From assembly GCA_019096065.1 (NCBI GenBank), contig JAGUCH010000004.1:8990001-9054000 (forward strand): DNA of 64,000 nucleotides. The letters are read 5' to 3'. Positions 1 to 11,592 of this stretch are shown in pieces. This stretch comes from Paracyclopina nana (lineage: Eukaryota > Arthropoda > Copepoda > Cyclopoida > Cyclopettidae). Position numbers and translations under genes: made by a program. Each line of letters begins with the position of its first letter. The stretch's first letter is position 1. The notes beneath the pieces are model-generated. The model was not told the DNA's origin, did no database searches, and was given only the letters and a program-made list of their open reading frames with translations.

Positions 1-1326
1 TTAGTGATTACAGATGCATTCACCAAATTTGCTGAATTTGTGGCACTTCCGGACAAAACTCCAGAGACTGTGGCCCACGCATTGTTCAATCGCTGGATCT
101 GTAGATTTGGACCCCCTTTTGTATTTGTAACAGACCAAGGAAAGGAATTCACGTCAAACTTGAGCAAGGCCCTATACGAATACATGGAAATTGATAAGAG
201 GCAAACATCGGCGTACCACCCAGCATGTAACAGTGCCGCGGAAGTTATTAACAAGCACATCGCCACTTATCTCAAGAAGATGATTGACTCAAATACACTG
301 GAATGGGAAGCAATGTTACCAGCCATGCAATTGACCTACAATAGTGGCGTGTCTAAAGCTACTCGGTACTCACCTTACTATCTTATGTTTGGAGTTCACC
401 CCAGGTCAAATTTGATGGACCCAAATCTGCCAGATCGAATCTATTATGGTGATGACTATGCATCGGAGATAAAACGACGGCTAATGTTGGCAAGAAAAGC
501 AGCCAGGGAGTCTAATCTAAGCTATAAAATTGACTACTCAGCACAGTACAACAAAAATAGGTCTAACTTGGTTTTTACAGAAGGAATGCAAGTATGGCTA
601 CACCAACCAGAACTGAGAAAAATCAACCCAAAAATCTCGAGTGAATGGACAGGACCGCACCTAATTTTGGCCATGAGAGACGACACGAATGCACTTATCC
701 AGAATTATCTTACAAAGAAAACCCGATTCGTGCATGTGAACAGACTGCGGCCTTACTTGGCAACAGAATTGCACAAGGAGCCAGAGACAACAAAGAACAG
801 TGAGTCAAGTAAAAATGCAAGTTGCCAAGTTTGCAAAAATGACAATGCAGCGTCTGCAAATCCGCTGTGTCCCGGCAAACATGGGGAGGGGAATTCAGGT
901 TATTTTACAGTTTTGCCTGATGACATTCACATCTTAAATCCCCAAGACCCAACTCCTTTACCGATCCCTTATAAAAAGGAGTCGGAGGAGCAGCAGCCTC
1001 AGTCTATTACAGATCAGACCCCCATCAAGGTGGAACCACAAAGCCCACCTAGCCCAACTCCGGACCCAAAGCCAACCTCTCTAAGCGGCAAAGTTAGAGA
1101 CTTGCTATCACCTTTTAAGGACTTCACACTAGGAGACCTAGCAGCCCCTATATATCCAAACCCTGACCGACCAGAACCGAAAAAGCAGAATCCTAAGCCT
1201 ACCAGCAGTTCCACGGGAATCCAAGTTACAAGGAGAGCAGCAGCAAAGGCCAACATAAACGTTGAGGACCTACCACTACCAACAAGAGACCCTGCCTATA
1301 AGCCTTATACTAAGAAGAAGAAGTAA
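1..1326 (+). CDS. pol: Ty3/gypsy integrase, 3' part of pol (partial at window edge)
   Basis: This is the C-terminal part of a retroelement polyprotein, already inside the integrase at the window edge. The catalytic triad is visible: Asp in VITDAFT (residues 3-4), Asp in VTDQGKEF (about residue 43) and Glu in SAAEVINK (about residue 79), which is the D,D-35-E spacing of Ty3/gypsy and retroviral integrases. A GPY/F-like segment (EWTGPHLILAM, about residue 213) follows. The last 170 residues are proline-rich and end in a lysine cluster. The frame is intact to its stop. The envelope gene starts eight bases downstream, which is the errantivirus order pol-env. Integrase joins the cDNA to host DNA in the nucleus. 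The upstream gag, protease and RT lie outside the window. Confidence 0.88.
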   Translation, partial: LVITDAFTKFAEFVALPDKTPETVAHALFNRWICRFGPPFVFVTDQGKEFTSNLSKALYEYMEIDKRQTSAYHPACNSAAEVINKHIATYLKKMIDSNTLEWEAMLPAMQLTYNSGVSKATRYSPYYLMFGVHPRSNLMDPNLPDRIYYGDDYASEIKRRLMLARKAARESNLSYKIDYSAQYNKNRSNLVFTEGMQVWLHQPELRKINPKISSEWTGPHLILAMRDDTNALIQNYLTKKTRFVHVNRLRPYLATELHKEPETTKNSESSKNASCQVCKNDNAASANPLCPGKHGEGNSGYFTVLPDDIHILNPQDPTPLPIPYKKESEEQQPQSITDQTPIKVEPQSPPSPTPDPKPTSLSGKVRDLLSPFKDFTLGDLAAPIYPNPDRPEPKKQNPKPTSSSTGIQVTRRAAAKANINVEDLPLPTRDPAYKPYTKKKK

Positions 1327-1333
1327 CAGCAAG

Positions 1334-3148
1334 ATGTCTCCACTAAATTGGATCAGGTGCATAACATTTTACTGCGCACTAAATCTGTTTTACATGCAGT
1401 GCCTTACTGATGATAACATTGTGACCGACGACACTGCCGGAGCCCAATACGGCTTTCACCATTTGGGAACAGCTGTCTTGTCTCTGAACTACGCCCACAT
1501 ACTGACACCTGTAAATATCACGGACTTGGCTACGTATATACTTGGGGCAAAAAGACTGGCTTCCATACTACATCGAGCAAGCGCAGCACACCCAACCAAT
1601 GCGGACCTAACACATTTGGCAGGGGCAACTATGGAAGAGTACACTCAGCTTGAGTCGAAGTACATGGATGTGACCAATTACTACTTAAAGAAAACCGGCA
1701 CCAACCCAATAGCGACCAGAGAGAAACGATTTATTGGAATTCTGTTAGCAGGCCTTGCTGGTATGGTCGGAGGAGCCACACTTTTTGGATTATTTGAAAA
1801 CGGAAAACTACAAGCATTGGCAAATGGTATAGAGGACTTGAGATTCAGACAGCAAAAGATGATCCATCTTATCGAGGGACTTGACAACAATATCCGCACA
1901 AATAGTCACAACATTAAACAGATTACTAAGGTATTAGATAAAGTGGAATCCATGGTCTCTAGAAATGCACTAGCAATTGAAGCGAGCATTTTGGCAATAT
2001 ATACTCAGCATGTTATTTCCTCCCTTAACCAGAAAATTGATGTTTATGTGTCAGCAGTACAACAAGCTGCAGCCCACAGACTTTCATTTGGCTTGTTATC
2101 GTATGAAGAGGCTGCTGAAGCTTTAGCAAATGCTCATGCAATGGCTGCAACTCACAACTTAAATGTTCTAATAGATGACCCCCAACAATTGTTCCAGCTT
2201 GAATCTAGTATATTATTCACTGAATATGGATTTATAATTATGACTCATGTCCCAGTTACAAATTCTGAAATGTTGTTAGATTTGTGGAAGTATTCTAGCT
2301 TCCCTTTTCAACTCCCTGATGCGAATGGAGTCATGCAGTTTTACCAAATTAAGCCCGAAAACGATGTTTTAGCCTTTAACCCGAAAAGCATGAATTATTT
2401 TGTATTAAGCAATCTAGATGTAACGTTATGTCACCATGTCCATAATTACTACTTGTGCCCCTCCATCACTTTTCTTTACAAGGCAACCATGCCCAACTGT
2501 TTAATGGCCCTATTTGCAAATAACTATGAAAAAGCGTTCAACTTATGTAAATTAGAAGTGACCAAGTATCCCGGAGATTATGTACTACCACTGGCAGACC
2601 AATCCAAGTACAAGGTGTACACGGCAAATGACAACAACTTGAGAGTCACATGCCAGGACGGATCCGTGGACGTCAAGGCTTTACCTCGCTTCTCCAAAGT
2701 CCAAGTACCCGATAAATGTTATGTCGATTTAACTAATTTTGTTCTCTTCCCGATTACCGACTTCACGACTACTGTCCCTCAACGAGTCTATACGGGAAAA
2801 ATCGATCACTGGGCACAAAGGCTAGAAGCAGACAACAGCCAAATTCATCAATTGATTACCAGCATTGGCAACGCAACGTACCACCCCATGGATTTGCACA
2901 CACTAAAGATGATCAAAGCAGCTTACCCTAGTCTTAAGGGATCGTGGACCTGGGTTGACTATGCCCTTTATTCTATCGTTGGAGTTGCTTTCTTAACCTG
3001 TGGATGTCTGGCTATTGGAGCCCTTCGAAACTTTTGGAGATCTAGAAGACATCGAGGAACCAGCAACACTCCTTTTAATATCAACGTCACGGCTACGGCT
3101 CCTCCGCAAGAGTTGCAACCACTTCAAAGGCAGGACGCTACAACCTAA
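1334..3148 (+). CDS. env: Errantivirus-like class I envelope (baculovirus F-type)
   Basis: This is a 604-aa type I membrane protein. The start is the ATG at 1334; an in-frame open stretch upstream overlaps pol and is probably not translated in that frame. A signal peptide lies in the first 30 residues (hydrophobic run around FYCALNLFYM). A furin-type site (REKR, near nucleotide 1730) is followed at once by a hydrophobic, glycine-rich fusion-peptide-like segment (FIGILLAGLAGMVGG). A heptad-rich region comes next, and a transmembrane segment lies near nucleotides 2955-3030 with a short cytoplasmic tail. This order (signal, furin site, fusion peptide, helices, C-terminal anchor) is that of baculovirus F (LD130) proteins and errantivirus Env. 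The frame is undamaged. In errantiviruses env is made from a spliced mRNA; no acceptor was proven here. Confidence 0.87.
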   Translation: MSPLNWIRCITFYCALNLFYMQCLTDDNIVTDDTAGAQYGFHHLGTAVLSLNYAHILTPVNITDLATYILGAKRLASILHRASAAHPTNADLTHLAGATMEEYTQLESKYMDVTNYYLKKTGTNPIATREKRFIGILLAGLAGMVGGATLFGLFENGKLQALANGIEDLRFRQQKMIHLIEGLDNNIRTNSHNIKQITKVLDKVESMVSRNALAIEASILAIYTQHVISSLNQKIDVYVSAVQQAAAHRLSFGLLSYEEAAEALANAHAMAATHNLNVLIDDPQQLFQLESSILFTEYGFIIMTHVPVTNSEMLLDLWKYSSFPFQLPDANGVMQFYQIKPENDVLAFNPKSMNYFVLSNLDVTLCHHVHNYYLCPSITFLYKATMPNCLMALFANNYEKAFNLCKLEVTKYPGDYVLPLADQSKYKVYTANDNNLRVTCQDGSVDVKALPRFSKVQVPDKCYVDLTNFVLFPITDFTTTVPQRVYTGKIDHWAQRLEADNSQIHQLITSIGNATYHPMDLHTLKMIKAAYPSLKGSWTWVDYALYSIVGVAFLTCGCLAIGALRNFWRSRRHRGTSNTPFNINVTATAPPQELQPLQRQDATT

Positions 3149-3173
3149 GCCCGATTGTCTTCGGCCCTATCCC

Positions 3174-3183
3174 TGGGGAGGGA
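3174..3183 (+). other. Polypurine tract of the errantivirus-like element
   Basis: A G/A-rich run (TGGGGAGGGA) lies 25 bases after the env stop and directly before the candidate 3' LTR. This is where plus-strand DNA synthesis is primed in LTR elements. Confidence 0.5.
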
Positions 3184-3420
3184 TAATGTGCAAAATGGAC
3201 TTGCACATTGCGTCTTCCTACTTCCTTGCAACCTTGAATTCCGCATAGCAACCCTTCCACCATTAAGTTGACTTTATCTTTGCACTTCCCTATTCTGGTC
3301 TATAAATACGCTTGGTCCTTCAAATAAACTAACTAGTTATACTCAGAGATTCGCAGAGACTAGGCCATTTTGTATCGCGGTTCCAGGAGCCACTATATTT
3401 TTTATTTAGTATTTGGTAAT
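3184..3420 (+). repeat. Probable 3' LTR of the errantivirus-like element
   Basis: This stretch follows the purine tract and has LTR promoter and poly(A) parts: TATAAAT at 3301-3307 and AATAAA at 3323-3328. The matching 5' LTR is outside the window, so both ends are estimates. The left end is set by the purine tract and the right end is a guess near a TAATTG. From 3421 to 3555 nothing recognisable is seen. Confidence 0.45.
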
Positions 3421-3555
3421 TGAACCGAGAAACCATGAACCCCTCAAAATTTTGTTCCAAAAAGTTCAGCTGTTGTTGAGAACGAGATACTCTCATCAAA
3501 ATTCAGTGCTCTAGGAGATATTTCAATGAAGAATGACTGGAACAATGGAGCGCAA

Positions 3556-6500
3556 TAACTGATGCTTTATTAGCTGAGCAGCAACAGTAGTGTTGATTGA
3601 CTGAGAAAGATAGGGAGATGTTTCGAGATAAAATGAGACTTATAATTAAGCGGCGCGAATATTCAAATAGAGTACATATTTCAAACATTTTATAGTATTT
3701 TCAGTATTAGTTTGCTTCAATGGAAGCGTAAATTGGCACAAGGATGCATGTGACCAAAACAAGGAGAAAAAGAAAGATGATGAGAGCATACACAAACCTG
3801 AAACAAACTGCTTTTTGCTCTGTGTCACTTAATCATCAAAATTTTACCACTTCAGCAATGGATGACCATTGCAAAAAATAATTTCTTTGTGCTTCCAATG
3901 CCCAAACGGGTTTTTAGACATCCCAGCTTTTTTCCCATTAGATGGCCATTTTCCATAATGGTCTGTGTAAAGGCGAATAGAAAACCAATAAATAATCTCT
4001 ACAATTGATATCATGCTAAAACCACAACATAGGCCAATTATGCCTCCAAATGCAGCTGAAATAAAATATAAAAGTCAATCAAGTGCTCTAAGGCGCAAGG
4101 TTTGCTAATTACCAATCACATCCATGACAGTGTACACTTGATCCCGAGAATATTTCACAATCCCAATCTCCTTAAAGTAAATGTGCACAATTGAGCTACT
4201 GTTAATGATTCGCTGCATTTCATCAGCTATCTTTTGCTTTGCCTCAGGTTTTAACTTATTCATTATCTCCTGCTTCTTGTACAAAATGTTTGGTGCTTTT
4301 TTGAGGTTTTCAAAGAACTCAGAGCCTTCTTTGATGGTAAAAAAGGACATTTCTTGGGAATATGTTGTCTCATCACAATCATTTGGACAATTACAAATTG
4401 GTGCACTTTGAATGTATCCTTCAGTATCAGATTGGCCCTCAGGCTGCAGAGCTTTCTTTTGATCTATTTATTTTCAAGAACAAATACTTTTTGATGATCT
4501 TTGTAGCATGATATGCTAGATTTGGTTTACCTGTTGTATTAGCCAGGCACTGAAGCCCATTCAGAAAGCAAGCAGTGTTTTTCCCCCATATGGAGCCAAA
4601 ATCCGGAAAGAAGTAAGGCAAGCAGCCACAAACACTCATCAAGTCCCTGGCTTGACATTCCAACAAGCATGCTTTGCGGCTGTAGTTTTGAAAAGCCTCT
4701 AATTTGACCTCTGGGTACATTTTCAAATCTTCACCATGGCTCAAGCATTTCCTTTTCTCAAGTGGCAAGCTCAGAACCTCATCAGAGGTGGTGGTGTATT
4801 GAGCTCCTACTGCTATGAACGCTTCTGCTCCTTCACCAACTACAAATCCTTTACCAGCAACTTCAGGAAAATCGTAAGGGCTATGTACCAGAACCTTGAA
4901 TCCCACAAAGTTATTATCAGAGGAGTAATGATATTCCTTGGCATTGGGGTAAAGAAGAATTGTCAGTCCTAGATTTGAGTTAGCAACATTTGTTCGCTTT
5001 AGCCTTGTTGGCTCCTCAGCAATTATTGTGACATTTGATACAATAATTCCTTCCTCTGTGATGCACTCACATTTATGACAATATGTTGTATTAGGATTCT
5101 CCATGCAACAATCACCACCATCAAACTTACATCCAACCAGATTAGTGTAATCAACACAGAAGGCATCACCAACCCAAAATGGTCTATAACCTTCTGAAAG
5201 CAATTCATTTCAACATTTTTTTCTACATCAATATAGTCACAGCTGATCAATTTTGTCTACATCATTGTACCTTGCTCTGGTCCAGTTGTGGGATCCAAAC
5301 AGCCACATTTTTTGCAAGCCTTCCAGCTATGATCAGCATTTGGGTTGCAACAGTCTCCACCATCATAATCACATGCAGGATGGTTATTAATGTCATCGCA
5401 AACTCCATCTCCAATTTTGTTAGCTCCAGGATAAGGACACCCTAGATAAAAATCGTGATTGCTCATAGTAGTGACTAGTTCTTTCTTTCTACTACCTTCA
5501 GCATTTGTAATCAGATTCTCTTCATCTATACAATTATTGCTTGAATTACAACAGTCACCTCCATCAAAGCCACAGAACACATTATTTGTTATGTTGTCAC
5601 AACTCCCATCACTGACAAGTTTTGTAAATGGGCATTCTGAAGATCAATGAATTCAGCTTTTTTTTTAAATTATAGAATTGTAATTACTAGGATAAGGCGG
5701 GTAGCAAAAGTTCTTATAGTATTCATAGTAATCAAAGTAGTCATAGGAATCATTGTTGTTACCTCCAAACACAAAACATCCAGCTTGGGAATCAATGCTT
5801 TACATATATGCCGCAAAAGGAACAAAAGAGATAAGTTTCTACCTCCATATTCATATGACTGATTTTTCACGCAATCTTGTTCATTATATCCAATTGAAGA
5901 AGGATTGCAGCAATCACCCCCATCATAATCACAATAGGCATTGTTATTATTAAGATCACACCAATCATCAGAGATCCAATAGAAATACTCACAGCCTTAA
6001 GCAGTGTAAAATAGATTAGTAATAGAAATGTTAAAAAATGCGGCTAGTTTATCGGTTTCAAAGAATTAAGTATTGCTGTCATCAAATCATCCAGCTTATT
6101 TATTAGGTCAAAATGCAAATTCAGCCTTAAAAGTCTTCTTGTACTACCTTGTGCATGCTTATAGAATGTACCTGTTGTCAATGTGGACCAGAAGCTATCA
6201 TACCCTGAAAAAAAGCATCAATCAATTAAGGAAACTTATGAGCAAAATGCTTTACAGTTTATGCCATATTCATCATCATATGCATACTCATCTTCATTTG
6301 TTGCTTCTATGTTTTCATCAGAACGGCTGCAATGGACAAAAAAGCATTAATCATCATTGTTTGATTAAAATCATGAAAGACTTATTACAATTGCTCTGCT
6401 AGCTTTAAAGTGTTGAATGAGCAACAGAATCCATTGTCAGTCTTCCTGACACCAAAAAAGTCACCACATTCAACTACTTGACCTTGCCATTCGCAGTAGA

Positions 6501-8735
6501 GAATCATGTTACGGCAAGATGGCATTGCCTGAAGAAGTATCTTAAGTTATTGTTTGCATGTTCTGGGTTGCATCATCCATACCTTTTGTGCCAGAAAAGT
6601 TAGGTTGTCCTTCAAGTCATTCATGATCTTTCGCGTGACATTAAGTGAGTGAATGCTCTCATTGTATATGGTGCTATTTGTATCGAATGTCAATGTTGAA
6701 ATCAATGCGAGTTTGAGATTTTCTGTAAAATTTGAATAGTTGTTGCCAAGGCTCAACCATGGTTCCTTCTCAAAGAGACTTTCAAGCCTTGTCATCTCAA
6801 TTCTGTTGTTAGAACAGATGGTGACAGCAGGAAAATAGACTTGCCAAATGGGAAAATTGGTGGTTTCAACTGAAGTGATAGTTGGCACAAATTGCCATTT
6901 ATCATAGATTGGCTTCATCACATATGCACCAAATAGCAAGAAGCTGAACATCCATATCACCCATAGAATCCTATTGAGAATCAATCACACATTTCCCTTG
7001 AAATCAATGGATGCATTCTGTTTGCTTAGTACCTTTCCCACCATGGTCGATCATCTTCAGCAATGTATGCAAGCCCATGTAGGCTTGTTCGTGCACAAAA
7101 TTGCTTAGCTTGCACCAGCATGATATTTGATGCCTTTTTGTTGAATTCTTTCTCAACAGTTGCCATCTTCAATTCCAACCTTTTCTCAACTGCTGATGAA
7201 AAATTATCTATTTCTTTTTCAATCGCAAAAGCAATTGCTTTGCGAATGCGATTGACTGGTTCTCTATACTTGAAAGCAGCAGGAGGCTGATCTTCCAGAG
7301 TATATCTTGGTATTCCCTTCTTTCTGTTCAAATTATTGGAATCCAGCACCGATTTTTCAAACCAAGCCATTTCCTCATCAATTTGATCATCTGGCTTATC
7401 ATACTTAAAATTATCTGGAGGCTTATCTTCAGATAGAAGTACATCCTTTCCTTTCCTTTCACTACTTGCAAACTTTTCTACCTCTTTTTCGATTGTCCAA
7501 GCTACTGCCTCACCAATATCATTGCCTGGTTCTCTGAACATGACAGAATTGGTAGGCTCATCTTCTTCAGGAAGTCTAGGTATAGTTTCTTTAAAGCTTC
7601 CAACTCTCATGATTTCAACGCTAAACTGCACTATGCAATTTTTTGCAACAGAGTATCCTTTTTGGCCCTTATTAAATTATGCATAAGCCAGGACAAGTTT
7701 AATTACCAAGCAAAACTAATTATTGCTAAATTTGATTAATTCTAATGGGGGAATTGATGCATGGATTAGTTTTAATTGCCTGACTGACAAATGTATTCAT
7801 GCATAATCAAAGCGTTTGTTCCTTACCTTTTAAAAAATATCTCAATGATGGCATTTATCAAAATGGACTAGTTGGGCCATCAAATAAATGAAAAGTAACA
7901 AATTACTTGTTCCACCAAGTCCCTGTTTTTCCAAACAATCCTTCCAAAGATACCATTATTTCGATTTTTGTTTTTTCCTACAACTTATATATTATAACAA
8001 GATGATCTATACTAGTAAGGTGAACTCTTACGGCAGCTGTACCGTTACTAATCTAATAACTACGCTTTGGTAGCCTTCAAGACAAACTTTTAAGAAAGAT
8101 CCGTGGATTTTCATTATTGTTTTTGCAGTGGTAATCATGTTTTATGCCAAAATCTCTTTGAAAAAGCTTAATTGTTTCATGAACAAATATGGCTTTGTTC
8201 CGTCAGGATTGCTCGTTAGAGATAGCCCTGTGTTATAAAAAGGGATCATTTCATAATTTGTGTTAAAGGCCTGAATTAAAAAGTCAGCATAAGCATGGAT
8301 CCATAAGCAATTATTGCAAATTACACCAGCAGTGCTTGAGCAAAGCATACAAAACAAATCATGTTCAGAATTGAAAATGATTGTCTGGTAATTGGTTATA
8401 AATTAGGTTTTTTCAATTAAGGTCATACTTTTTCAAAGATTTCTCAACCCGTGCAGCAGCCATATAAGTGTAATTGGTTCAATTTATTCTATATTTGTTT
8501 AGTTGTGGCTCAACCTGAGGTTGCAGGAGCAATGCAATTGAGAAAAATCTTAATTGTAACTACCCAAAATATGGGCAGTGGCCAGATAGCCAGCACACAG
8601 AAATCCCAAAATTACACAATGAACATAACAGCCTCATTAACCATGGAAACTCAGCCTATCATGTGCTTTGCCAAGCTCACAGTCCTCACTCACTTCATGA
8701 ACTTAAACCATCTCACAATCCTCACCCACATTTTG
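3556..8735 (-). repeat. Duplicated block A (LNR-ENaC gene and flanks)
   Basis: This block is very similar in the same orientation to block B at 25796-31000, including exons, introns, about 350 bases beyond the stop codon and about 1.1 kb upstream of the start. The left edge is a shared ACTGATGCTTTATTAGCTG. The right edge is the stretch around 8575-8735 (CTCACAATCCTCAC-rich). The two blocks are a tandem duplication later separated by about 17 kb of mobile and repeated DNA. Confidence 0.85.
3844..7610 (-). CDS. DEG/ENaC channel with LNR (Notch) repeats, copy A
   Basis: Amiloride-sensitive-type Na+ channel subunit of the plasma membrane. Twelve exons on the minus strand keep phase throughout: 7033-7610, 6583-6970, 6389-6528, 6256-6326, 6172-6204, 5843-5995, 5763-5783, 5496-5636, 5271-5441, 4531-5193, 4113-4451 and 3844-4055, giving 969 aa. 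The start is the ATG at 7610, conserved in copy B. The cytosolic N-terminus has three diverged repeats of about 45 aa. TM1 begins at ILWVIWMFSFLLFGAY. Three clear LNR modules (WC/CDYDGGDCC type) and a fourth in exon 10 sit in the ectodomain. The ASC signature is YSRKACLLECQ...CGC, then CNCPNDC, then TM2 (exon 12) with the GFS selectivity motif. No damage is seen. An LNR array inside a DEG/ENaC ectodomain is unusual. The 21-nt exon 5763-5783 is the least certain part. Confidence 0.88.
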
Positions 8736-8742
8736 ATTTTGT
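7611..8742 (-). other. Upstream flank of LNR-ENaC copy A
   Basis: AT-rich non-coding DNA that is well conserved with 29908-30800 upstream of copy B. It probably contains the promoter and 5' UTR, but no convincing TATA box or 5' UTR exon was identified. The short open frames here are not supported. Confidence 0.5.
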
Positions 8743-9170
8743 GAGAGCCAAAACTTGCGCATCGCGTATTGCTGCTTATAAACTACAAAGAAAATACGAA
8801 ATTCTGGACAAGGTTAAATTTGAGTCAAAATGTCAGTAGTGGCTGATAATTTGAGGCATTTGGACCCTAAATGTGAGGCAAAGTCATTATTTGACTAAGC
8901 GAGAGCCAAAACTTGCGTATCGTGTTATGCTGCTAATAAACTACTAAGAAAATACGAAATTCTGGACAAGTTTTAAATTTGAGTCAAAATGTCAGTAGTG
9001 GCTGATAATTTGAGGCATTTGGACCCTAAATGTGAGGCAAAGTCATTATTTGACTAAGCGAGAGCCAAAACTTGCACATCGTGTATGCTGCTAATAAACT
9101 ACTAAGAAAATACGAAATTCTGGACAAGTTTTTGAGTCAAAATGTCAGTAGTGGCTGATAATTGGCGAAA
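8743..9170. repeat. Tandem repeat of about 158 bp, 2.7 copies
   Basis: Units begin at about 8743, 8900 and 9058 with GAGAGCCAAAACTTGCRCAT and share AAATACGAAATTCTGGACAAG and GTCAGTAGTGGCTGATAAT. The third copy is shortened. A similar motif recurs near 20565 and in degenerate form at 9700-9960, so the family is dispersed. Confidence 0.8.
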
Positions 9171-10114
9171 CAGCATAGTAAGAGATAGGCGGACACAAAA
9201 ATACTGAGTGTTCCTGTGCTCTCAAAATTTGCTAAAGGGAATCGTGAAGCGAGCCATGTATTTTTGAGGCATTTAGTGAAGGGAAAATTAACAATTTGCC
9301 CTTCAAACAGCATTAAATCTCACTTAGTATATGTTCAAAACCTATGTGTAGTTGTTCAACTTACATTTTATAAGCCATAACAACAAAAGAAATTGGGTTT
9401 AAATTGAAGCTTAAGATTAGGTTTACTGGAGCCATTTTCAGTTGACAATAAAATTGCGAAGGGTGGAGTGAGTTTTTGCTCAAAATTCCGCCAATCTTTC
9501 CATTTGCTGTCAACTGAAAAGCGAGCGATGAGTGTTTGCCGCTCTCTTATTATGAAGTTTCTCTAGGGCAAACACAGCGAACACGGGCGGCAATGTATTT
9601 TTTTTCAAAATTGATTTTGTAACTTAAGAAAAAAATTCTAAGTTTTGCTTGCATTTGATCCCTGCCTATGCAGTCGCGGCCGCGTTGTACTACCATATAA
9701 TAGGTAAAAAATCGCGAAATTCTGGACATAGTCTTTGAGCCAAAATGTCAGTTGCAGATGCTACTTTTAAGCAAGTTGACTTTAAATGTGAGGAAAAACC
9801 AAGTCAAATTTGAGTCAAAATGTCAAATGAAGCTGTTACTCTTGGGGCAAGTTGACTTGCCTCAATTTTGAGTTTACAATTGCGAAAACTTGCGCATCAC
9901 AGCTGCAAAGATAACACGAAATTTGACTGTTGTAGCTGTTACTTTGAGGCAAAATCATTTTGAGATTTTATCTTCGGACTTTTGGAACCAAAAGCCATCC
10001 TGCAAAAGTGAGAAAAATAAGGAGGATAAAAAACAACAAACCAACACGCGAAAACGGGGAACTTTTGTGTAGCATTGAGTGAGAATGCAAAAAAAAGTGA
10101 TGGATCGAGTTTCA
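9171..10114. other. Non-coding, degenerate repeat relics
   Basis: No gene is recognised. Pieces of the 158-bp family (GCGAAATTCTGGACAT, GAGCCAAAATGTCAG) recur at 9710-9980. The rest is AT-rich and unassigned. Confidence 0.5.
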
Positions 10115-10359
10115 TGTAGCAGGGAGCGTGTCGGCCTACGGGTCGACCGCTCGCTGCGCGCGCTCGCCTCGGGCGCGCGGTAGTATAACGAGTAGTATAG
10201 TGTGACCATCAGTAAAGGAAATAAAATCACCGTATTGACACGTGTTGTCTGCGGCCCAAGATCGACCTCTGCTAGCCTTCCAGGCCCGTCCCCGCTAGAT
10301 GTAGCCTAGATCCGAGTAGTGGCTTGATAAGTCACAGTTGTATATCTCGACCTACTACA
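10115..10359 (+). repeat. 5' LTR of the decayed gypsy element
   Basis: A 245-bp direct repeat of 17731-17975. It has TG...CA ends and is preceded by TTCA. Confidence 0.93.
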
Positions 10360-10361
10360 TA

Positions 10362-10379
10362 TGGCGCGGGTCGTTGGAC
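10362..10379 (+). other. Primer binding site
   Basis: TGGCGCGGGTCGTTGGAC lies two bases after the LTR and starts with TGG, the complement of a tRNA CCA end. The tRNA species was not identified. Confidence 0.55.
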
Positions 10380-10688
10380 CTGTGATTTCATCACACTACT
10401 ACTAAGTACATCCTGCCGGAAACTAAGTGCTAAGTATACAATATAGAAAGGGAAATAACGTGCTGCTCAATGCTCGGAAGTCAACTGCCACATGTGAACC
10501 CATGTGCAAACCACGGTAAAGAGATTGTAATGCTGAAAGCATAAGAAGGCAGTTGACTATAAAAGATGCTGATGGCAGGAATAAAAGCTCAGACCAGAGC
10601 AACAAAAAGGGACAGAAATCACTCTGCAAAGGTTACAGCTGCAGGTGATTAAATAACAATCAAATCAAACAGCCGATCCTTCCAACAA

Positions 10689-11536
10689 TGGCGCATGCAT
10701 GTGGAAGCCCAGTTTGACAGCTCGGCAGAGCCCGAACTGATCAAGAAGACCCTGATCAAGTCATCCATCGTAGGCCTTGCACTGGAGATGATCAACTCCA
10801 TTGACAAGAAGCCCGACGACGATGCATATACGTTCCGACACTACCTCAACGACTTCGAGCGGGTCAAGAGGCTGCCAGGGTAGCCTACGATACCGCTGCC
10901 CAGGACCTGCAAGAATCCGTCATGACATGGGCGGCCCGCCTTAAATCGCTCTACCTGAGGGCTTTCGCCAACGATGCTGCGCGATGCGCACAAGTCGACC
11001 GGGATCCCAAGGTCATACGGAAGTTCACCATCAACCTGCGGGACCCTCAGACGCGCTGGTTGGTGATCGCCAGCAAGTACAACACGCTGACGGAAGCCGC
11101 CGCTAATGCGTCCTCCAAGGAATGTTTGGTCGGACTGGCCGGTGGCAAAGCCAACCCTCTGGGACAGGGGGGCATCATGCAGATGACCCAGGCCGCACCT
11201 CAAGACCAACCCGACGTCGCCAAAATCATCGCAGCCTTGGGCGACCGGGCCAATATGAGATGTTACGGCTGTGGCGGCTACGGTCATCTCAAAGCACAAT
11301 GCACCAACCACCGCCAACCCGCTCAACAAGGCCGAGGGGGCTTCCGGGGCCGAGGACGTGGAGGCCGAGGACGTGGAGGCCGTGGCCGAGGCTGCGGCGG
11401 GCCGTACTCAACAGCGCCACCAGTCTCGCCTCAGGAGTATAACAAATACCGGAACGCGGCCATCGCTCACGTGGCCAATACCTCTGTGGACGCCTACACC
11501 TGGGAGGCGCTAAAAAACGGAGCCAGCCGGTCCTAA
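10689..11536 (+). pseudogene. gag: gag (frameshifted)
   Basis: Nucleocapsid-capsid precursor of the gypsy element in two frames. 10695-10883 gives the N-terminal part, and the frame continues to 11536 after an apparent one-base shift near 10868-10883. The C-terminal half has one CCHC zinc knuckle (CYGCGGYGHLKAQC, near 11263-11304) followed by an arginine-glycine-rich run (11330-11400) that would bind nucleic acid. The usual order and the single knuckle fit Ty3/gypsy Gag. Confidence 0.75.
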
Positions 11537-11592
11537 GGGACCGGCCACCAACTGAACCCTCCATCACCTCACCAAACACATTCACGTCCGCC

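Noticed and set aside
5670..5762. Tyr/Asp-rich frame after the micro-exon in copy A (DSYDYFDYYEYY)
   Set aside because: Not conserved in copy B and runs into a stop; treated as intron.
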